Shown here in pieces: positions 25,086 through 34,544 of a stretch of DNA of 64,000 nt. Each line of letters opens with the position of its first letter. Within the stretch, counting starts at the first letter, position 1. The notes below the pieces were generated by a model. The model ran no database searches. It saw only the letters and a list, made by a program, of their open reading frames with translations, and had not been told where the DNA came from. This DNA comes from Chitinimonas koreensis. GTDB lineage: Bacteria > Pseudomonadota > Gammaproteobacteria > Burkholderiales > Chitinimonadaceae. Where the stretch lies: the NCBI RefSeq assembly GCF_014353015.1, contig NZ_CP060704.1:2939001-3003000 (forward strand), given 5' to 3'. A program made the position numbers and the translations under genes.

Positions 25086-27065
25086 CTAGTGCGCCTTCCA
25101 GGCCAGCCCGCCGTGGCCGTAGGCCCAGGCGGCGGCCTGGTACCAGGCGATCGCGTCGGCCGTCAGCTCGCGGTCGTCCGCCAGCCGTTCGGCCGTACCG
25201 GCCTCGAAATCCGGCCGCAGCGTGCGGGCGCCCTTGCGCGAATCGAGCTGGACCAGCTTGCCGTCGCGGATGAAGCCGAGATCCTGGTAGGTGCCGATGA
25301 AGGCGCGCTCGCGGCCCGGTTCGAGGTCGAACAGGTCGTAGCCGAGGAAGCGGCTGGTGTAGCTGAAGTTGAGCAGGCCCAGCAGCGTCGGCGCCAGGTC
25401 GGTCTGGCTGGCCAGGCGGCCGAACTCGGCCGGCTTGATGTGCTTGGGCGAGTAGAACAGCGCCGGAATGTGGTAGCGGTTGACCGGCAGATCGGTCTTG
25501 CCGGCGCTGGAGGCGCAGTGGTCGGCCACGATCAGGAACACCGTGTCGTCGAACCAGGGCCGGGTCGAGGCGCGGTCGATGAAGTCGCCGATGGCCCAGT
25601 CGGTGTACTTCACGCCGCCTTCGCGGCCCTGCTTGGAGGGGATGTCGATGCGGCCGTCCGGGTAGGTGAAGGGCCGGTGGTTGGAGGTGGTCATCACCTG
25701 CATGAACGAGGGCTTGCCGTCGGTCCAGGCCCGATCGGCCTCCTCGATCGCCTGGGTGAACAGGTCCTCGTCGGCCACGCCCCAGATGTTCTCGTGGTGG
25801 ATGCGCTCGGCAGGGATGGCGGTGCGGTCGACCACCTGGTAGCCGTTGGCCGAGAAGAAGGCGTTCATATTGTCGAAGTAGCCGTAGCCGCCGTAGACGT
25901 AGCGCGCCTCGTAGCCCTTGGACTTGAACACCTCGCCGAGCGAGAACAGACCGGCGTTGCCGGGCCGCTTGACGATGGACTGGCCCGGCGTCGGCGGCAC
26001 CGACAGCGCCAGCGCCTCCAGCCCGCGCACGGTGCGGGTGCCGTTGGCGTAGAGATTGGTCAGCAGCAGGCCCTGGGCGGCGAGCCGGTCCAGCCGCGGC
26101 GTGAGGCCCTGGTGGTTGCCGAAGCGGCTCATGAATTCGGCCGACAGGCTTTCGACCGAGATCAGCACCACGTTGAGCCGTTTTTCGGCGCCCGGGTAGG
26201 CGACGATGCGGGTCAGGTCGCGCGGCGCGGCGCTGGCCAGCCGCGCATGCGGCGTCGGCAGCTGGCGGCGCAGGCGGGCGAAGGCCTCGTCCAGCGGCAG
26301 GGCGCGGTAGAAGGTCGCGTAGTCGAGCTCGTTGTTATAGGCGGCGGCGAAGAACTCGTACACGCCGTTGCCGGCCAGTGCGTTGACGTAGCGGTTGTCC
26401 GAGCGGTCTTTCATGCGGGAATCGACGCCCTCGAAGGCCAGCAGCGGCAGCGCCAGCAGCAGCAATAGCCAGCCGAGCCGCTGGCCGTAGCGCGACGGCG
26501 CCTCGAGGCTGGCCCACAGCGCATGGCGCAGCCGCCAGGCGATCGCCAGCGCAGCCAGCGCCAGGCCGCCGAGGATGGTGCCGACCGGGTAGGACTCGCG
26601 GATGTTGCCGATCACCTCGTGGGTATAGAGCAGGTAGTCGACCGCGATGAAGTTGTAGCGCGAGCCGAATTCGTCCCAGAAGGTCCATTCGGCCGCCGCG
26701 TTGAACAGCATCAGGAACAGCCAGGCGACGGCACCGAGCAGCAGCGCCCAGCGCTGGACGCGGCTGCGGTAGAGCCGGTCGGGCAACGCGAACAGGTAGA
26801 GCGCGAGCGGGACGAAGAAATAGGCGGCCGCCACCAGATCGAACAGCAGGCCGATGCCGAAGACCTGCAGCAGGTGGCCGAAGCCGGGTTCGCCGGCGGC
26901 GCCGGCCTTGATCAGCAGCGCCAGCCGGGTCAGCTGCGAGATCGCCAGGAAAGCCAGCGCCAGCAGCCACAGCGGGCCGAAACGGTGGCGCAGGACGGCA
27001 TCGCGGCGCAAGGCCGGGACGCGCACCGTGGACAGCGGCCAGGCGCGTTGCAGGGTCTTGTCCAT
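25086..27065 (-). CDS. Membrane sulfatase of the LTA-synthase / phosphoglycerol transferase type
   Basis: 659 residues. About five membrane segments occupy residues 30-215, followed by an extracytoplasmic alkaline-phosphatase-fold domain. Catalytic features are the metal-binding ISVESLSAEFM, the nucleophile region NGTRTVRGLEAL (Thr) and the late VADHCASSAGK. In Gram-negative bacteria such proteins resemble OpgB and LtaS and transfer phosphoglycerol or phosphoethanolamine groups to glycans or lipids; the acceptor here is unknown. Monocistronic, with 507 bp of non-coding DNA upstream. Confidence 0.88.
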   Translation of the reverse strand: MDKTLQRAWPLSTVRVPALRRDAVLRHRFGPLWLLALAFLAISQLTRLALLIKAGAAGEPGFGHLLQVFGIGLLFDLVAAAYFFVPLALYLFALPDRLYRSRVQRWALLLGAVAWLFLMLFNAAAEWTFWDEFGSRYNFIAVDYLLYTHEVIGNIRESYPVGTILGGLALAALAIAWRLRHALWASLEAPSRYGQRLGWLLLLLALPLLAFEGVDSRMKDRSDNRYVNALAGNGVYEFFAAAYNNELDYATFYRALPLDEAFARLRRQLPTPHARLASAAPRDLTRIVAYPGAEKRLNVVLISVESLSAEFMSRFGNHQGLTPRLDRLAAQGLLLTNLYANGTRTVRGLEALALSVPPTPGQSIVKRPGNAGLFSLGEVFKSKGYEARYVYGGYGYFDNMNAFFSANGYQVVDRTAIPAERIHHENIWGVADEDLFTQAIEEADRAWTDGKPSFMQVMTTSNHRPFTYPDGRIDIPSKQGREGGVKYTDWAIGDFIDRASTRPWFDDTVFLIVADHCASSAGKTDLPVNRYHIPALFYSPKHIKPAEFGRLASQTDLAPTLLGLLNFSYTSRFLGYDLFDLEPGRERAFIGTYQDLGFIRDGKLVQLDSRKGARTLRPDFEAGTAERLADDRELTADAIAWYQAAAWAYGHGGLAWKAH

Positions 27066-27572
27066 GATCTAGACCCGTCCCTGGCGGCCAGCCGCGGTTT
27101 GCCGGCGGAGACGAGCGGTGGCGGCCGGATGGCCGGGATGGCGGGCGGGACGGAGGCGTTCATCGGCGGACGGACCTGGGCATTGGAACGGCCGCCATTG
27201 GAGCGCAGCAAGCTTAGGGGAAACTTAAGGAGCTTATTTCCCTGACCGAATATGCGTGCCCAGTGCGAATCAGCCCCTTTCCCGTGGCCGGGAGAGGCTC
27301 CCGCTTCCGCTACGCAGAAGCGGGGAAAGCGATGGGCAGTGGTTCGATGAACCGGCCCTCATCCGGCCCTCCGGCCCACCTCCCCCGCGCGCGGTGGAAG
27401 CGTGTGATCGCGCGCGCAGGGACCATGGTCAAAGGAGTAAGTCCCGAACTTAAGGAGCGTGCCCCATCAACGCCCGGGCCGAAGAGTAGTGGCCTCGGTC
27501 GTTCAATGCGCAGATCTCGGCGCCGAGCGGCATCGTCACCTTGCGCCGCTTCTCCGAGGGCCCCGAGGGCCG
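27066..27572. other. Non-coding stretch upstream of the sulfatase gene
   Basis: About 500 bp without a supported gene. The block ACTTAAGGAGC occurs at about 27223 and again at about 27448. A GC-rich imperfect palindrome around CTTTCCCGTGGCCGGGAGAGG lies near 27280-27300, and TCCCGCTTCCGCTACGCAGAAGCGGGG near 27298-27324 can form a hairpin. Open frames here have no family features. Confidence 0.4.
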
Positions 27573-27857
27573 TCAGCCCTGGTTGCCGACGCGCCGGAAG
27601 CGCAGCGCCGAGCGCTCCTTCGCCTTCGCGGTCTCCTCCTCGCGCGTACGCGACCTGGCGCTGGTGACCAGCGAGCCGATCAGGGCCTCGGCCGAGGCCG
27701 CGATGTCCTGCACCGCGCGTTCGAACGCCGCCTCGTTCGCCTTCGACGGATGGGTGAAGCCGCTGAGCTTGCGCACGAATTGCAGCGATGCATCGTGGAT
27801 TTCCTGCCGGGTGGCGGGCGGCTCGAAGTTGAACAGCGTCTTGATGTTGCGGCACAT
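27573..27857 (-). CDS. DUF2277 family protein
   Basis: 94 residues beginning MCRNIKTLFNFEPPATRQEIHDASLQFVRKLSGFTHPSKANEAAF, the hallmark of DUF2277. The N-terminal CRNIKxLxNFxPPAT and the central VRKxSGFxxPSxxN are the conserved parts. The C-terminus is basic (KAKERSALRFRR). Cytosolic; function unknown. ATG 27857 is the family start. Confidence 0.9.
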   Translation of the reverse strand: MCRNIKTLFNFEPPATRQEIHDASLQFVRKLSGFTHPSKANEAAFERAVQDIAASAEALIGSLVTSARSRTREEETAKAKERSALRFRRVGNQG

Positions 27858-27949
27858 GGCGATTCCAGTGGGCGATCGGTTGCCGAATGATAGGCCCGCA
27901 CCGCGGCGGAATGCCGGGCTCGGGGCCCGCGATGCCGGCCTGGCGCCGC

Positions 27950-28055
27950 CGCTGCCCAATTTTGCGGCAGGCCAGCCCGCGCGCCGGCCGCTCAAGTACT
28001 TGCCCGGCTTATCCACAGCCGGCCCACAAGCTTACTCACGGCTGACGTGGACAAG
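27950..28055. repeat. Intergenic repeat, copy 3 of 3, with a DnaA-box-like TTATCCACA
   Basis: Aligns with the element at 21831: AATTTTGCGGCAGGCCAGCC, GGCCGCTCAAGTACTTGCCC, then TTATCCACAGCCGGCCCACAAGC and a trailing GTGGACA. TTATCCACA at about 28011 equals the DnaA-box consensus but stands alone. It lies upstream of the aldehyde dehydrogenase gene and has no coding sequence. Confidence 0.6.
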
Positions 28056-28162
28056 ATCGGAACTGGAGAAGGCCGGCCCGACCGACTATGCTCGGCTCAT
28101 CGGATCGTGGCGCCGGCCGGCCCCGCAGCGAGCGTCCGATCCAGCCCTCCAGAGAGACCCGC

Positions 28163-29737
28163 ATGAGCCTGCCGCTCGACCTGATCGCCGACCTGCACCT
28201 GTCCGACCTCGCCGCCGAGCCGCTGTGGCCCTCGGCGCTGGTGGCCGGCGCCGCCCACTACGCCGACGCCGAGCCGCGCGAGATCTGCTCGCCGATCGAC
28301 GGCCGCCCGCTCGGCCGCTATGCGCCCGCCACCGCCGGCCTGGTCAACCACGCGGTCGAGGCCGCCCACGGCGCCTTCCTCAAGTGGCGCAGCGTACCGG
28401 CGCCGCTGCGCGGCGAGCTGGTCCGCCGCATCGGCGACAAGGTGCGCCAGCGCAAGGTCGCGCTGGCCAGCCTGGTCACGCTCGAGGCCGGCAAGATCGC
28501 CAGCGAGGCCGAGGGCGAGGTGCAGGAATGGATCGACATCTGCGATTTCGCGGTCGGCCTGTCGCGCCAGTTGCACGGCCTCACCTTGGCCTGCGAGCGG
28601 CCGGCGCACCGGATGATGGAGCAGTGGCACCCGCTCGGCGCGGTCGGCGTGATCAGCGCGTTCAACTTCCCGGTCGCGGTATGGGCCTGGAACGCCATGC
28701 TGGCGCTGGTGTGCGGCGACGCGGTGGTGTGGAAGCCGAGCGAGAAGACGCCGCTGTGCGCGATCGCGGTGCAGCGGGTGATCGAGGAGGCGATCGACGA
28801 GATGGGCGAGGCGGTGCCGGCCCAGGTCTGCCAGCTGGTGCTCGGCGAGCGCGAGGCCGGCGAGCGCATCGCCGCCCACCCTTCCCTGCCGCTGGTATCG
28901 GCCACCGGCTCGACCCGCATGGGCCGCGCGGTGGCGCAGGCGGTGGCGGCGCGGCTGGGCCGCAGCCTGCTCGAACTGGGCGGCAACAACGCGATGGTGG
29001 TCAGCCCGAGCGCCGACCTGGAACTCGCGCTGCGCGCCATCGTGTTCTCGGCCGCCGGCACCGCCGGCCAGCGCTGCACCAGCCTGCGCCGGCTGATCGT
29101 GCACGAGAGCCTGATCGAGCCCCTGACCGCGCGGCTGGCGCAGGCCTTCGACAGCCTGCCGGTCGGCAATCCCGGCGACGAGGGCACGCTGGTCGGCCCG
29201 CTGATCGACGCCGAAGCCTACTGGGCCATGCAGCAGGCGCTGCAGGCGGCCGAACAGCAGGGCGGCCGGCTGGTCACCGGCGGCGAACGGCTGGCGGCCG
29301 GCGACGATCCGCGCCAGGCCTTCCTCGACCAGGGCTACTACGTGCGGCCGGCGCTGGTGCGGGTGCCCGGCAATATCGACGTGGTGCGCGAGGAGACCTT
29401 CGCGCCCATCCTCTACGTGATGCCCTACAGCGAGCTGCTCGACGCGATCGACCTCAACAACGGCGTGAGCCAGGGCCTGAGCAGCGCGATCTTCACCGAC
29501 AGCCTGCGCGAGGCCGAGGCCTTCCTCGGCCCGGCCGGCTCGGACTGCGGCATCGCCAACGTCAACATCGGCACCAGCGGCGCCGAGATCGGCGGCGCCT
29601 TCGGTGGCGAGAAGGACACCGGCGGAGGCCGCGAATCGGGTTCGGACGCCTGGAAGAACTACATGCGGCGCGCCACCAACACCGTCAACTACGGCGATGC
29701 GCTGCCGCTGGCCCAGGGCGTGCGCTTCGAGGTCTGA
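28163..29737 (+). CDS. amaB: Aldehyde dehydrogenase of the ALDH7 / piperideine-6-carboxylate dehydrogenase type
   Basis: 524 residues. Resembles the NAD-dependent enzyme that oxidises alpha-aminoadipate semialdehyde in lysine catabolism. Motifs: GVISAFNFPVAVWAWNAMLALVCGDAVVWKPSEKTPL (cofactor site), the general-base Glu in LLELGGNNAMV and the catalytic Cys in GTAGQRCTSLRRL. The C-terminus with GGAFGGEKDTGGGRESGSDAWKNYMRRATNTVNYG is typical of ALDH7. The start at 28163 gives a full-length enzyme. The gene symbol is by family resemblance. Confidence 0.88.
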   Translation: MSLPLDLIADLHLSDLAAEPLWPSALVAGAAHYADAEPREICSPIDGRPLGRYAPATAGLVNHAVEAAHGAFLKWRSVPAPLRGELVRRIGDKVRQRKVALASLVTLEAGKIASEAEGEVQEWIDICDFAVGLSRQLHGLTLACERPAHRMMEQWHPLGAVGVISAFNFPVAVWAWNAMLALVCGDAVVWKPSEKTPLCAIAVQRVIEEAIDEMGEAVPAQVCQLVLGEREAGERIAAHPSLPLVSATGSTRMGRAVAQAVAARLGRSLLELGGNNAMVVSPSADLELALRAIVFSAAGTAGQRCTSLRRLIVHESLIEPLTARLAQAFDSLPVGNPGDEGTLVGPLIDAEAYWAMQQALQAAEQQGGRLVTGGERLAAGDDPRQAFLDQGYYVRPALVRVPGNIDVVREETFAPILYVMPYSELLDAIDLNNGVSQGLSSAIFTDSLREAEAFLGPAGSDCGIANVNIGTSGAEIGGAFGGEKDTGGGRESGSDAWKNYMRRATNTVNYGDALPLAQGVRFEV

Positions 29738-29740
29738 ACG

Positions 29741-29880
29741 GCCGTGAAACGTGACTCGCCGCTGCGCGGCGTCGGGTGAAACGTGAAACGTGTGCGGCGT
29801 TGCCGCACTCGAAATCACCGCCGCGCAGCGGCTGCTCCACGTTTCACGTTTCACCTTTCACGTTTCACCTTTCACTCCTT
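29741..29880. repeat. Second GTGAAAC / TTTCAC heptamer inverted element
   Basis: GTGAAACGTGA at 29743, GTGAAACGTGAAACGTG at about 29776, and the complementary CACGTTTCACGTTTCACCTTTCACGTTTCACCTTTCAC at about 29838-29876, again in seven-base register. The centre carries CGCCGCTGCGCGGCG and its near-complement CGCCGCGCAGCGG. It lies between the aldehyde dehydrogenase and HxlR-type genes and is structurally similar to the element at 11046. Confidence 0.8.
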
Positions 29881-29887
29881 CTCAAAC

Positions 29888-30297
29888 ATGCCCTCCACCA
29901 CCCCGCCCGCCCTCCACCCGCCGCCCGCCCGCCGATCTACGACGAAGACTGCGCCGAGCGCCGCATCGTCATGCTGCTCAACGCCAAGTGGGCCCCGCTG
30001 CTGCTGTGCGCGTTGCGCGCCGGCACCCTGCGCGCCAGCCAGCTGCAGCGCTGCCTGCCCGGCATCTCCAAGACCATGCTGACGCAGCGGCTGCGCGAGC
30101 TGGAGCGCGACGGCCTGCTGACCCGCGCCAGCGTGCCCGGCACGCCGCCGCAGGTCGAATGCACGCTGACGCCGCTGGGCCGGACCGTGGCCGAGCCGCT
30201 GGCCCAGCTGTGCGACTGGGCGGCGCGCCACGGCGACGAACTCGACGAGATCGAATGCAACCGGCTGACGGCCGGCGCGGCAGGAAAGCAATCTTGA
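29888..30297 (+). CDS. HxlR-family transcriptional regulator, N-terminus possibly frameshifted
   Basis: About 135 residues. The winged helix is complete: IYDEDCAERRIVMLLNAKWAPLLLCALRAGTLRASQLQRCLPGISKTMLTQRLRELERDGLLTR. ATG 29888 (MPSTTPPALHPPPAR) is in another frame and joins the core only if one base is restored in CGCCCGCCCGCC near 29925. The core frame itself is open back to a GTG inside the heptamer repeat at 29776, and its next ATG is at 29971. The DNA-binding core is certain, the start is not. The downstream gene overlaps its stop. Confidence 0.8.
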
Positions 30298-30863
30298 ACC
30301 TCGCCGAAGCCCTGCCCGATCGTCCCGCGCCCTCGCTCGCCGCCATGCCCGGCGCCGACTCAGCCGAGCGCGCCGCCGTGCTGGCGCTCATCGCCGGCTT
30401 CCTGGCCGGCATCGGCCTGCCGCTGCGCCGCACCGAGCTGACCGGTCCGACCTTCCTGCCCGGCGTCGACGTGATCGACGGCCGGCTGTGCTACGACCCG
30501 GCCCGGCTTGCCCACCCGGGCGACCTGCTGCACGAGGCCGGCCACCTGGCGGTGCTGGCGCCGGAGGTCCGCGCCGCGGCGCAGCACGACGTCGGCGCCG
30601 ACGGCGGCTACGAGATGGCCGCCATCGCCTGGTCCTGGGCCGCGCTGGTCCACCTCGGCCTGGCGCCCGAATGGGTGTTCCACCGCGACGGCTACAAGGG
30701 CGAAGCGGACATGCTGCTGCAGGCCTTCCGCGACGGCGGCGGGGTCGGCGTGCCGATGCTGGCCTGGCTCGGCCTCACCGCCGATCCGGCCCGCCCGCAC
30801 GACGACGGCCCGGTGTTCCCCGCCATGCGGCGCTGGCTGTGCGAAGCCGCGCCGGGCGGGTAG
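30294..30863 (+). CDS. Hypothetical protein with an HEAGH metal-site motif, TTG start
   Basis: 189 residues from TTG 30294, which overlaps the HxlR stop and has AGGAAAG at good spacing; the next ATG (30343) has no site. The key feature is PGDLLHEAGHLAVLAPEVR, a HExxH zinc-site signature, followed by YEMAAIAWSWAALVHLGLAPEWVFHRDGYKGEADMLLQAF. Length and helical character fit a small zincin-like protein, but no third ligand can be assigned and the family is not one I can name. Coupled to HxlR. Confidence 0.7.
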   Translation: MNLAEALPDRPAPSLAAMPGADSAERAAVLALIAGFLAGIGLPLRRTELTGPTFLPGVDVIDGRLCYDPARLAHPGDLLHEAGHLAVLAPEVRAAAQHDVGADGGYEMAAIAWSWAALVHLGLAPEWVFHRDGYKGEADMLLQAFRDGGGVGVPMLAWLGLTADPARPHDDGPVFPAMRRWLCEAAPGG

Positions 30864-31088
30864 CGGCGACCCGCCACGCCCTCGCAGCCCGGAATTCATT
30901 CCGGCAGCGACGCCGATCGGGCGCGCCGCCGGAATGCCCGGCAAAGCGAGGCAGGCGCCGGATTGCGACCGCCGGAAACCGTTCCCGCCCGCTCGCCGCG
31001 ACAGGTAGCGGCACGCTTTTGCCTACAGCGCAGGCCGGCCCTACCATGGCCTCCCGCCCAAGCACTGCCCGAAACCTGGATGGCCACC

Positions 31089-31550
31089 ATGCAATACACC
31101 GAGATCGCGATGCAGCCCGGCAAGCGCCTGGCCCTGGTCGCCCACGACAACAAGAAGGCCGACCTGCTCGACTGGGCGCGCACCCACCGCGACCAATTGG
31201 CCGGCCACCGGCTGTGCGCCACCGGCACCACCGGCCGGCTGCTCGAGGCCGAGCTCGGCGTCGCGGTCGAGCGCTTCCAGAGCGGCCCGCTCGGCGGCGA
31301 CCAGCAGATCGGCGCCCGCATCGTCGAGGGCGAGATCGACTTCCTGGTGTTCTTCTGGGACCCGCTCGAACCGCAGCCGCACGATCCCGACGTCAAGGCG
31401 CTGCTGCGCATGGCGGTGGTGTGGAACATCCCGATGGCCTGCAACCGCGCCACCGCCGACTTCCTGGTGTCCTCGCCGCTGATGGCGGCCGGCTACGTGC
31501 GGCGGGTGCCGGACTACGGCGGCCACCTGGCCCGGCCGATCGCGGGCTGA
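31089..31550 (+). CDS. mgsA: Methylglyoxal synthase
   Basis: 153 residues, close to the 152 of E. coli MgsA. Converts dihydroxyacetone phosphate to methylglyoxal and phosphate. Conserved parts: LALVAHDNKKADLL, ATGTTGRLLE, SGPLGGDQQIGARIVEGEIDFLVFFWDPLEPQPHDPDVKALLRMAVVWNIPMACNRATADFL, which hold the phosphate-binding Thr/Gly loop and catalytic Asp and His residues. An ATG nine bases upstream (31080) is an alternative. Monocistronic. Confidence 0.95.
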   Translation: MQYTEIAMQPGKRLALVAHDNKKADLLDWARTHRDQLAGHRLCATGTTGRLLEAELGVAVERFQSGPLGGDQQIGARIVEGEIDFLVFFWDPLEPQPHDPDVKALLRMAVVWNIPMACNRATADFLVSSPLMAAGYVRRVPDYGGHLARPIAG

Positions 31551-31721
31551 GCGGCACCGGCCGCCGCCGGTTGCGCGCCTGCAACGTGCGATAACGTCCA
31601 CATCTCCGCCTTCGCGTCGATTGCAGCCAAATCGGCCGCCGCCGGCCGTCGCCGCCGGTCCTGCTTTGCTATAGTCGCAGCCCGCCCGGCCATCCCCGGG
31701 CCACTCGAACCAGGACCTCGC

Positions 31722-34331
31722 ATGAACCGGCTGATCCGCCTTGTCGTGCTGGGCCTGCTGGCGCTACCCGCGCTGGCCGGCAGCGGCAAACCCGAACCGA
31801 TGCGCCTGCCCGACGTGGCGACGCCGCTCGCCTACCGGCTCTCGCTCGAATTCGATCCGGCCAAGCCGCGCCATCGCGGCGATGTCGCCATCGACGTCGA
31901 GGTGCGCCAGCCTTCCGCCACGCTGCGGCTCAACGCCACCGACCTGGCGATCCGCTCGGCCCTGCTCGAGGCCGGCGGCCGCACGCTGCCGGCGCAGACC
32001 CGGCAGCTCGACGACGACCTGCTCGAACTGCGCTTCGCCGAGCCGCTGCCGACCGGCCGCGGCACGCTCAAGCTGCGCTTCGAGGGCAAGCTGCAGGACA
32101 AGGACGTCTACGGCCTGTTCCGCCAGAAGGAAGGCGGCGACTGGTACGCCTTCACCCAGTTCGAATCGACCGGCGCGCGGATGGCCTTCCCCGGCTTCGA
32201 CGAACCGGGCTGGAAGGTGCCGTGGACCCTGTCGCTGACCGTGCCGGCCAAGCTGACCGCGGTCGCCAACACCCCGGTCGAGCACGAGACGCCGCAGGCC
32301 GGCGGCAAGAAGCGCGTCGACTTCAAGACCAGCCAGCCGATGCCGAGCTACCTGCTGGCCTTCGGCGTCGGCCCGTTCGACGTGCTCGACGGCGGCCGCG
32401 TCGGCAACACCGCGCTGCGCTACATCACCCCGCGCGGCCGCGCCGCCGAGGCGCAGTTCGCCGCCGGCATCACGCCCCGCATCGTCGAGCGGCTGGAAGC
32501 CTATTTCGGCATGCCCTATCCCTACGAGAAGCTCGACAGCCTGGTGCTGCCGGTGACGGTCAACTTCGGCGCGATGGAGAACGCCGGCCTGATCACCTAT
32601 GCCTCCAACCTGATCATGGCCAAGCCCGGCGAGGAAACCGGCAAGTTCCGCCGCGACTACGTGGCGGTGGCCGCCCACGAGCTGTCGCACCAGTGGTTCG
32701 GCAACTACGTGACCATGGCCTGGTGGGATGACCTGTGGCTCAACGAAGCCTTCGCTTCCTGGATGGGCGACAAGATCACCGACCAGACGATGCCCGAATG
32801 GGGCTGGGACAGCAGCGTGCTGAACGCCCGCCGCGAGGCGATGTGGATCGACCGGCTGCAGTCGACCCGCCGCATCCACCAGCCGGTGCTGGTCAACCAC
32901 GACCTCGGCGGCGCCTTCGACCACATCACTTACCAGAAGGGCCAGGCGGTGCTGGCGATGTTCGAGACCTGGCTCGGCCCCGAGCGCTTCCGTGCCGGCG
33001 TGCGCCGCTACATGGCGCGCCACGCCTGGGGCAACGCCACCGGCGACGACTTCCTGGCCGCGCTGGGCGCCGAGGAGCCGGCGCTGGCCGTCGCCTTCAG
33101 GACCTTCACCGAGCAGATCGGCATCCCGCGCGTGGCGGTCGAATTGTCGTGCGCCGGCAAGCCGACGCTCAAGCTGAGCCAGTCGCGCTTCCTGCCGCGC
33201 GGCTCGACCGCTCCCGCCGATGCGCGCTGGCAGGTCCCGCTCAGCGTGCGTACGCCGGCCGGCACCGCCCGCCTGCTGCTGACCGACAGGACCGGCGAGC
33301 TGGCCCTGCCCGATGCGAGCTGCCCGGCCTGGGTGCAGGCCAACGCCGGCGGCAGCGGCTATTACCGGCCGGTCTATGCGCCGGGCCAGTTGCAGCGGCT
33401 GATGCGCGACGGCAAGCCGACGGTGAACGAGATCCTGGCCGGCCTCGACGACGCCGCCGCGCTGACCGAATCGGGCGACCTGCCGCTGGCCGACGCGCTG
33501 GCGCTGGCCGAGCAGTACGCCGGCCATCCGCGCCGCGAGGTGGTCGAGGCGGCCGCCGAGATCCTGCTGCGGCTGCGCCCGCTGGTGACGCCCGAGCTGC
33601 GGCCCGGCTACGCCATGCTGTGGCAGCGCGCCTTCGGCCGCCAGGCCCATGCGCTGGGCTGGGCGGTGCAGCCCGGCGAGAGCGACGATGCGCGGCTGCT
33701 GCGCGTGCGCCTGCTCGAGCCGGTGGCCGAGCATGGCGGCGACATCCAGCTGCGCGAGGAAGCGCGGCGGCTGACCCGGACCTGGCTCAAGTCGCGCCGC
33801 ACCATCGACGCTTCGGTGCGGCCGGTGATGCTGCGCGTGGCCGCGCTCGACGGCGACCGCAAGCTGTTCGAGGCCATGCGCGACGCGGCCCGGCGCAGCG
33901 ACAACCGGCAGGAACGCACCGACCTGTACGGCGCGCTCGGCAACTTCCGCGCGCCCAAACTGGCCGAGGCCGCGCGCGGACTGCTGCTCGACCCTGCGCA
34001 CGACATCCGCGAGGTGCGGCGGCCGTTCATGCGCAGCCAGAACGCCAACGAGGCGCTGCGGCAGGGCAGCCTGCGCTTCATCGAAACGCATTACGACGCG
34101 CTGGCCGGCCGGCTGGACCGCAACGGCCCCGGCGGCCTGCCGCGCGACCTGGACCGCGCCTGCAGCCGCGACGAGGCCGATGCATTCGAACGGGTGTTCG
34201 GCCCGCGCGCCGATCGCTATGAGGGCGGCCCGAAGACGCTGACGCAGACGCTGGAGACGGTGCGGCTGTGCGTGGCGTGGCGCGAGGCGCAGACGGCGGC
34301 GCTGGCGGAGTATCTAGGGGCGCGGCGCTGA
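31722..34331 (+). CDS. M1-family zinc aminopeptidase, exported
   Basis: 869 residues. A signal peptide (MNRLIRLVVLGLLALPALAGS) suggests periplasmic location. GAMEN exopeptidase motif at residues 283-287; zinc site HELSH at 319-323 with the third ligand in NEAFAS 19 residues later. After a beta linker the C-terminal ERAP1-like helical domain runs to the end. It removes N-terminal residues from peptides. Normal length for the family; monocistronic. Confidence 0.94.
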   Translation: MNRLIRLVVLGLLALPALAGSGKPEPMRLPDVATPLAYRLSLEFDPAKPRHRGDVAIDVEVRQPSATLRLNATDLAIRSALLEAGGRTLPAQTRQLDDDLLELRFAEPLPTGRGTLKLRFEGKLQDKDVYGLFRQKEGGDWYAFTQFESTGARMAFPGFDEPGWKVPWTLSLTVPAKLTAVANTPVEHETPQAGGKKRVDFKTSQPMPSYLLAFGVGPFDVLDGGRVGNTALRYITPRGRAAEAQFAAGITPRIVERLEAYFGMPYPYEKLDSLVLPVTVNFGAMENAGLITYASNLIMAKPGEETGKFRRDYVAVAAHELSHQWFGNYVTMAWWDDLWLNEAFASWMGDKITDQTMPEWGWDSSVLNARREAMWIDRLQSTRRIHQPVLVNHDLGGAFDHITYQKGQAVLAMFETWLGPERFRAGVRRYMARHAWGNATGDDFLAALGAEEPALAVAFRTFTEQIGIPRVAVELSCAGKPTLKLSQSRFLPRGSTAPADARWQVPLSVRTPAGTARLLLTDRTGELALPDASCPAWVQANAGGSGYYRPVYAPGQLQRLMRDGKPTVNEILAGLDDAAALTESGDLPLADALALAEQYAGHPRREVVEAAAEILLRLRPLVTPELRPGYAMLWQRAFGRQAHALGWAVQPGESDDARLLRVRLLEPVAEHGGDIQLREEARRLTRTWLKSRRTIDASVRPVMLRVAALDGDRKLFEAMRDAARRSDNRQERTDLYGALGNFRAPKLAEAARGLLLDPAHDIREVRRPFMRSQNANEALRQGSLRFIETHYDALAGRLDRNGPGGLPRDLDRACSRDEADAFERVFGPRADRYEGGPKTLTQTLETVRLCVAWREAQTAALAEYLGARR

Positions 34332-34544
34332 GGCGGTCCTATCCACGCGGGTGGCCATCCTGAGTTGTCTGGGTTTGGCGGCAGTTCAGGTCGCCTCAGC
34401 CTGGTGGAAAGATGATCCGAAGGATCGGTGAGGGCTGCAGTTGAAACCACTGCACATCACTCACCCACAGCGCCTCTTTGCCCCCCACATCACGGCTGCG
34501 CGCCTGCCAGCAGTACATGATCGACACAAGCGCATGGCGGCAAG

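Noticed and set aside
28010..28019. TTATCCACA as a chromosomal origin
   Set aside because: A single DnaA-like box without a cluster, dnaA/dnaN genes or an A/T-rich unwinding region. It is part of a repeat family.
34396..34470. Minus-strand fragment reading LWVSDVQWFQLQPSP, faintly like an IS5-type transposase N-terminus
   Set aside because: Only about ten residues are suggestive, there are no inverted repeats and no further transposase sequence.
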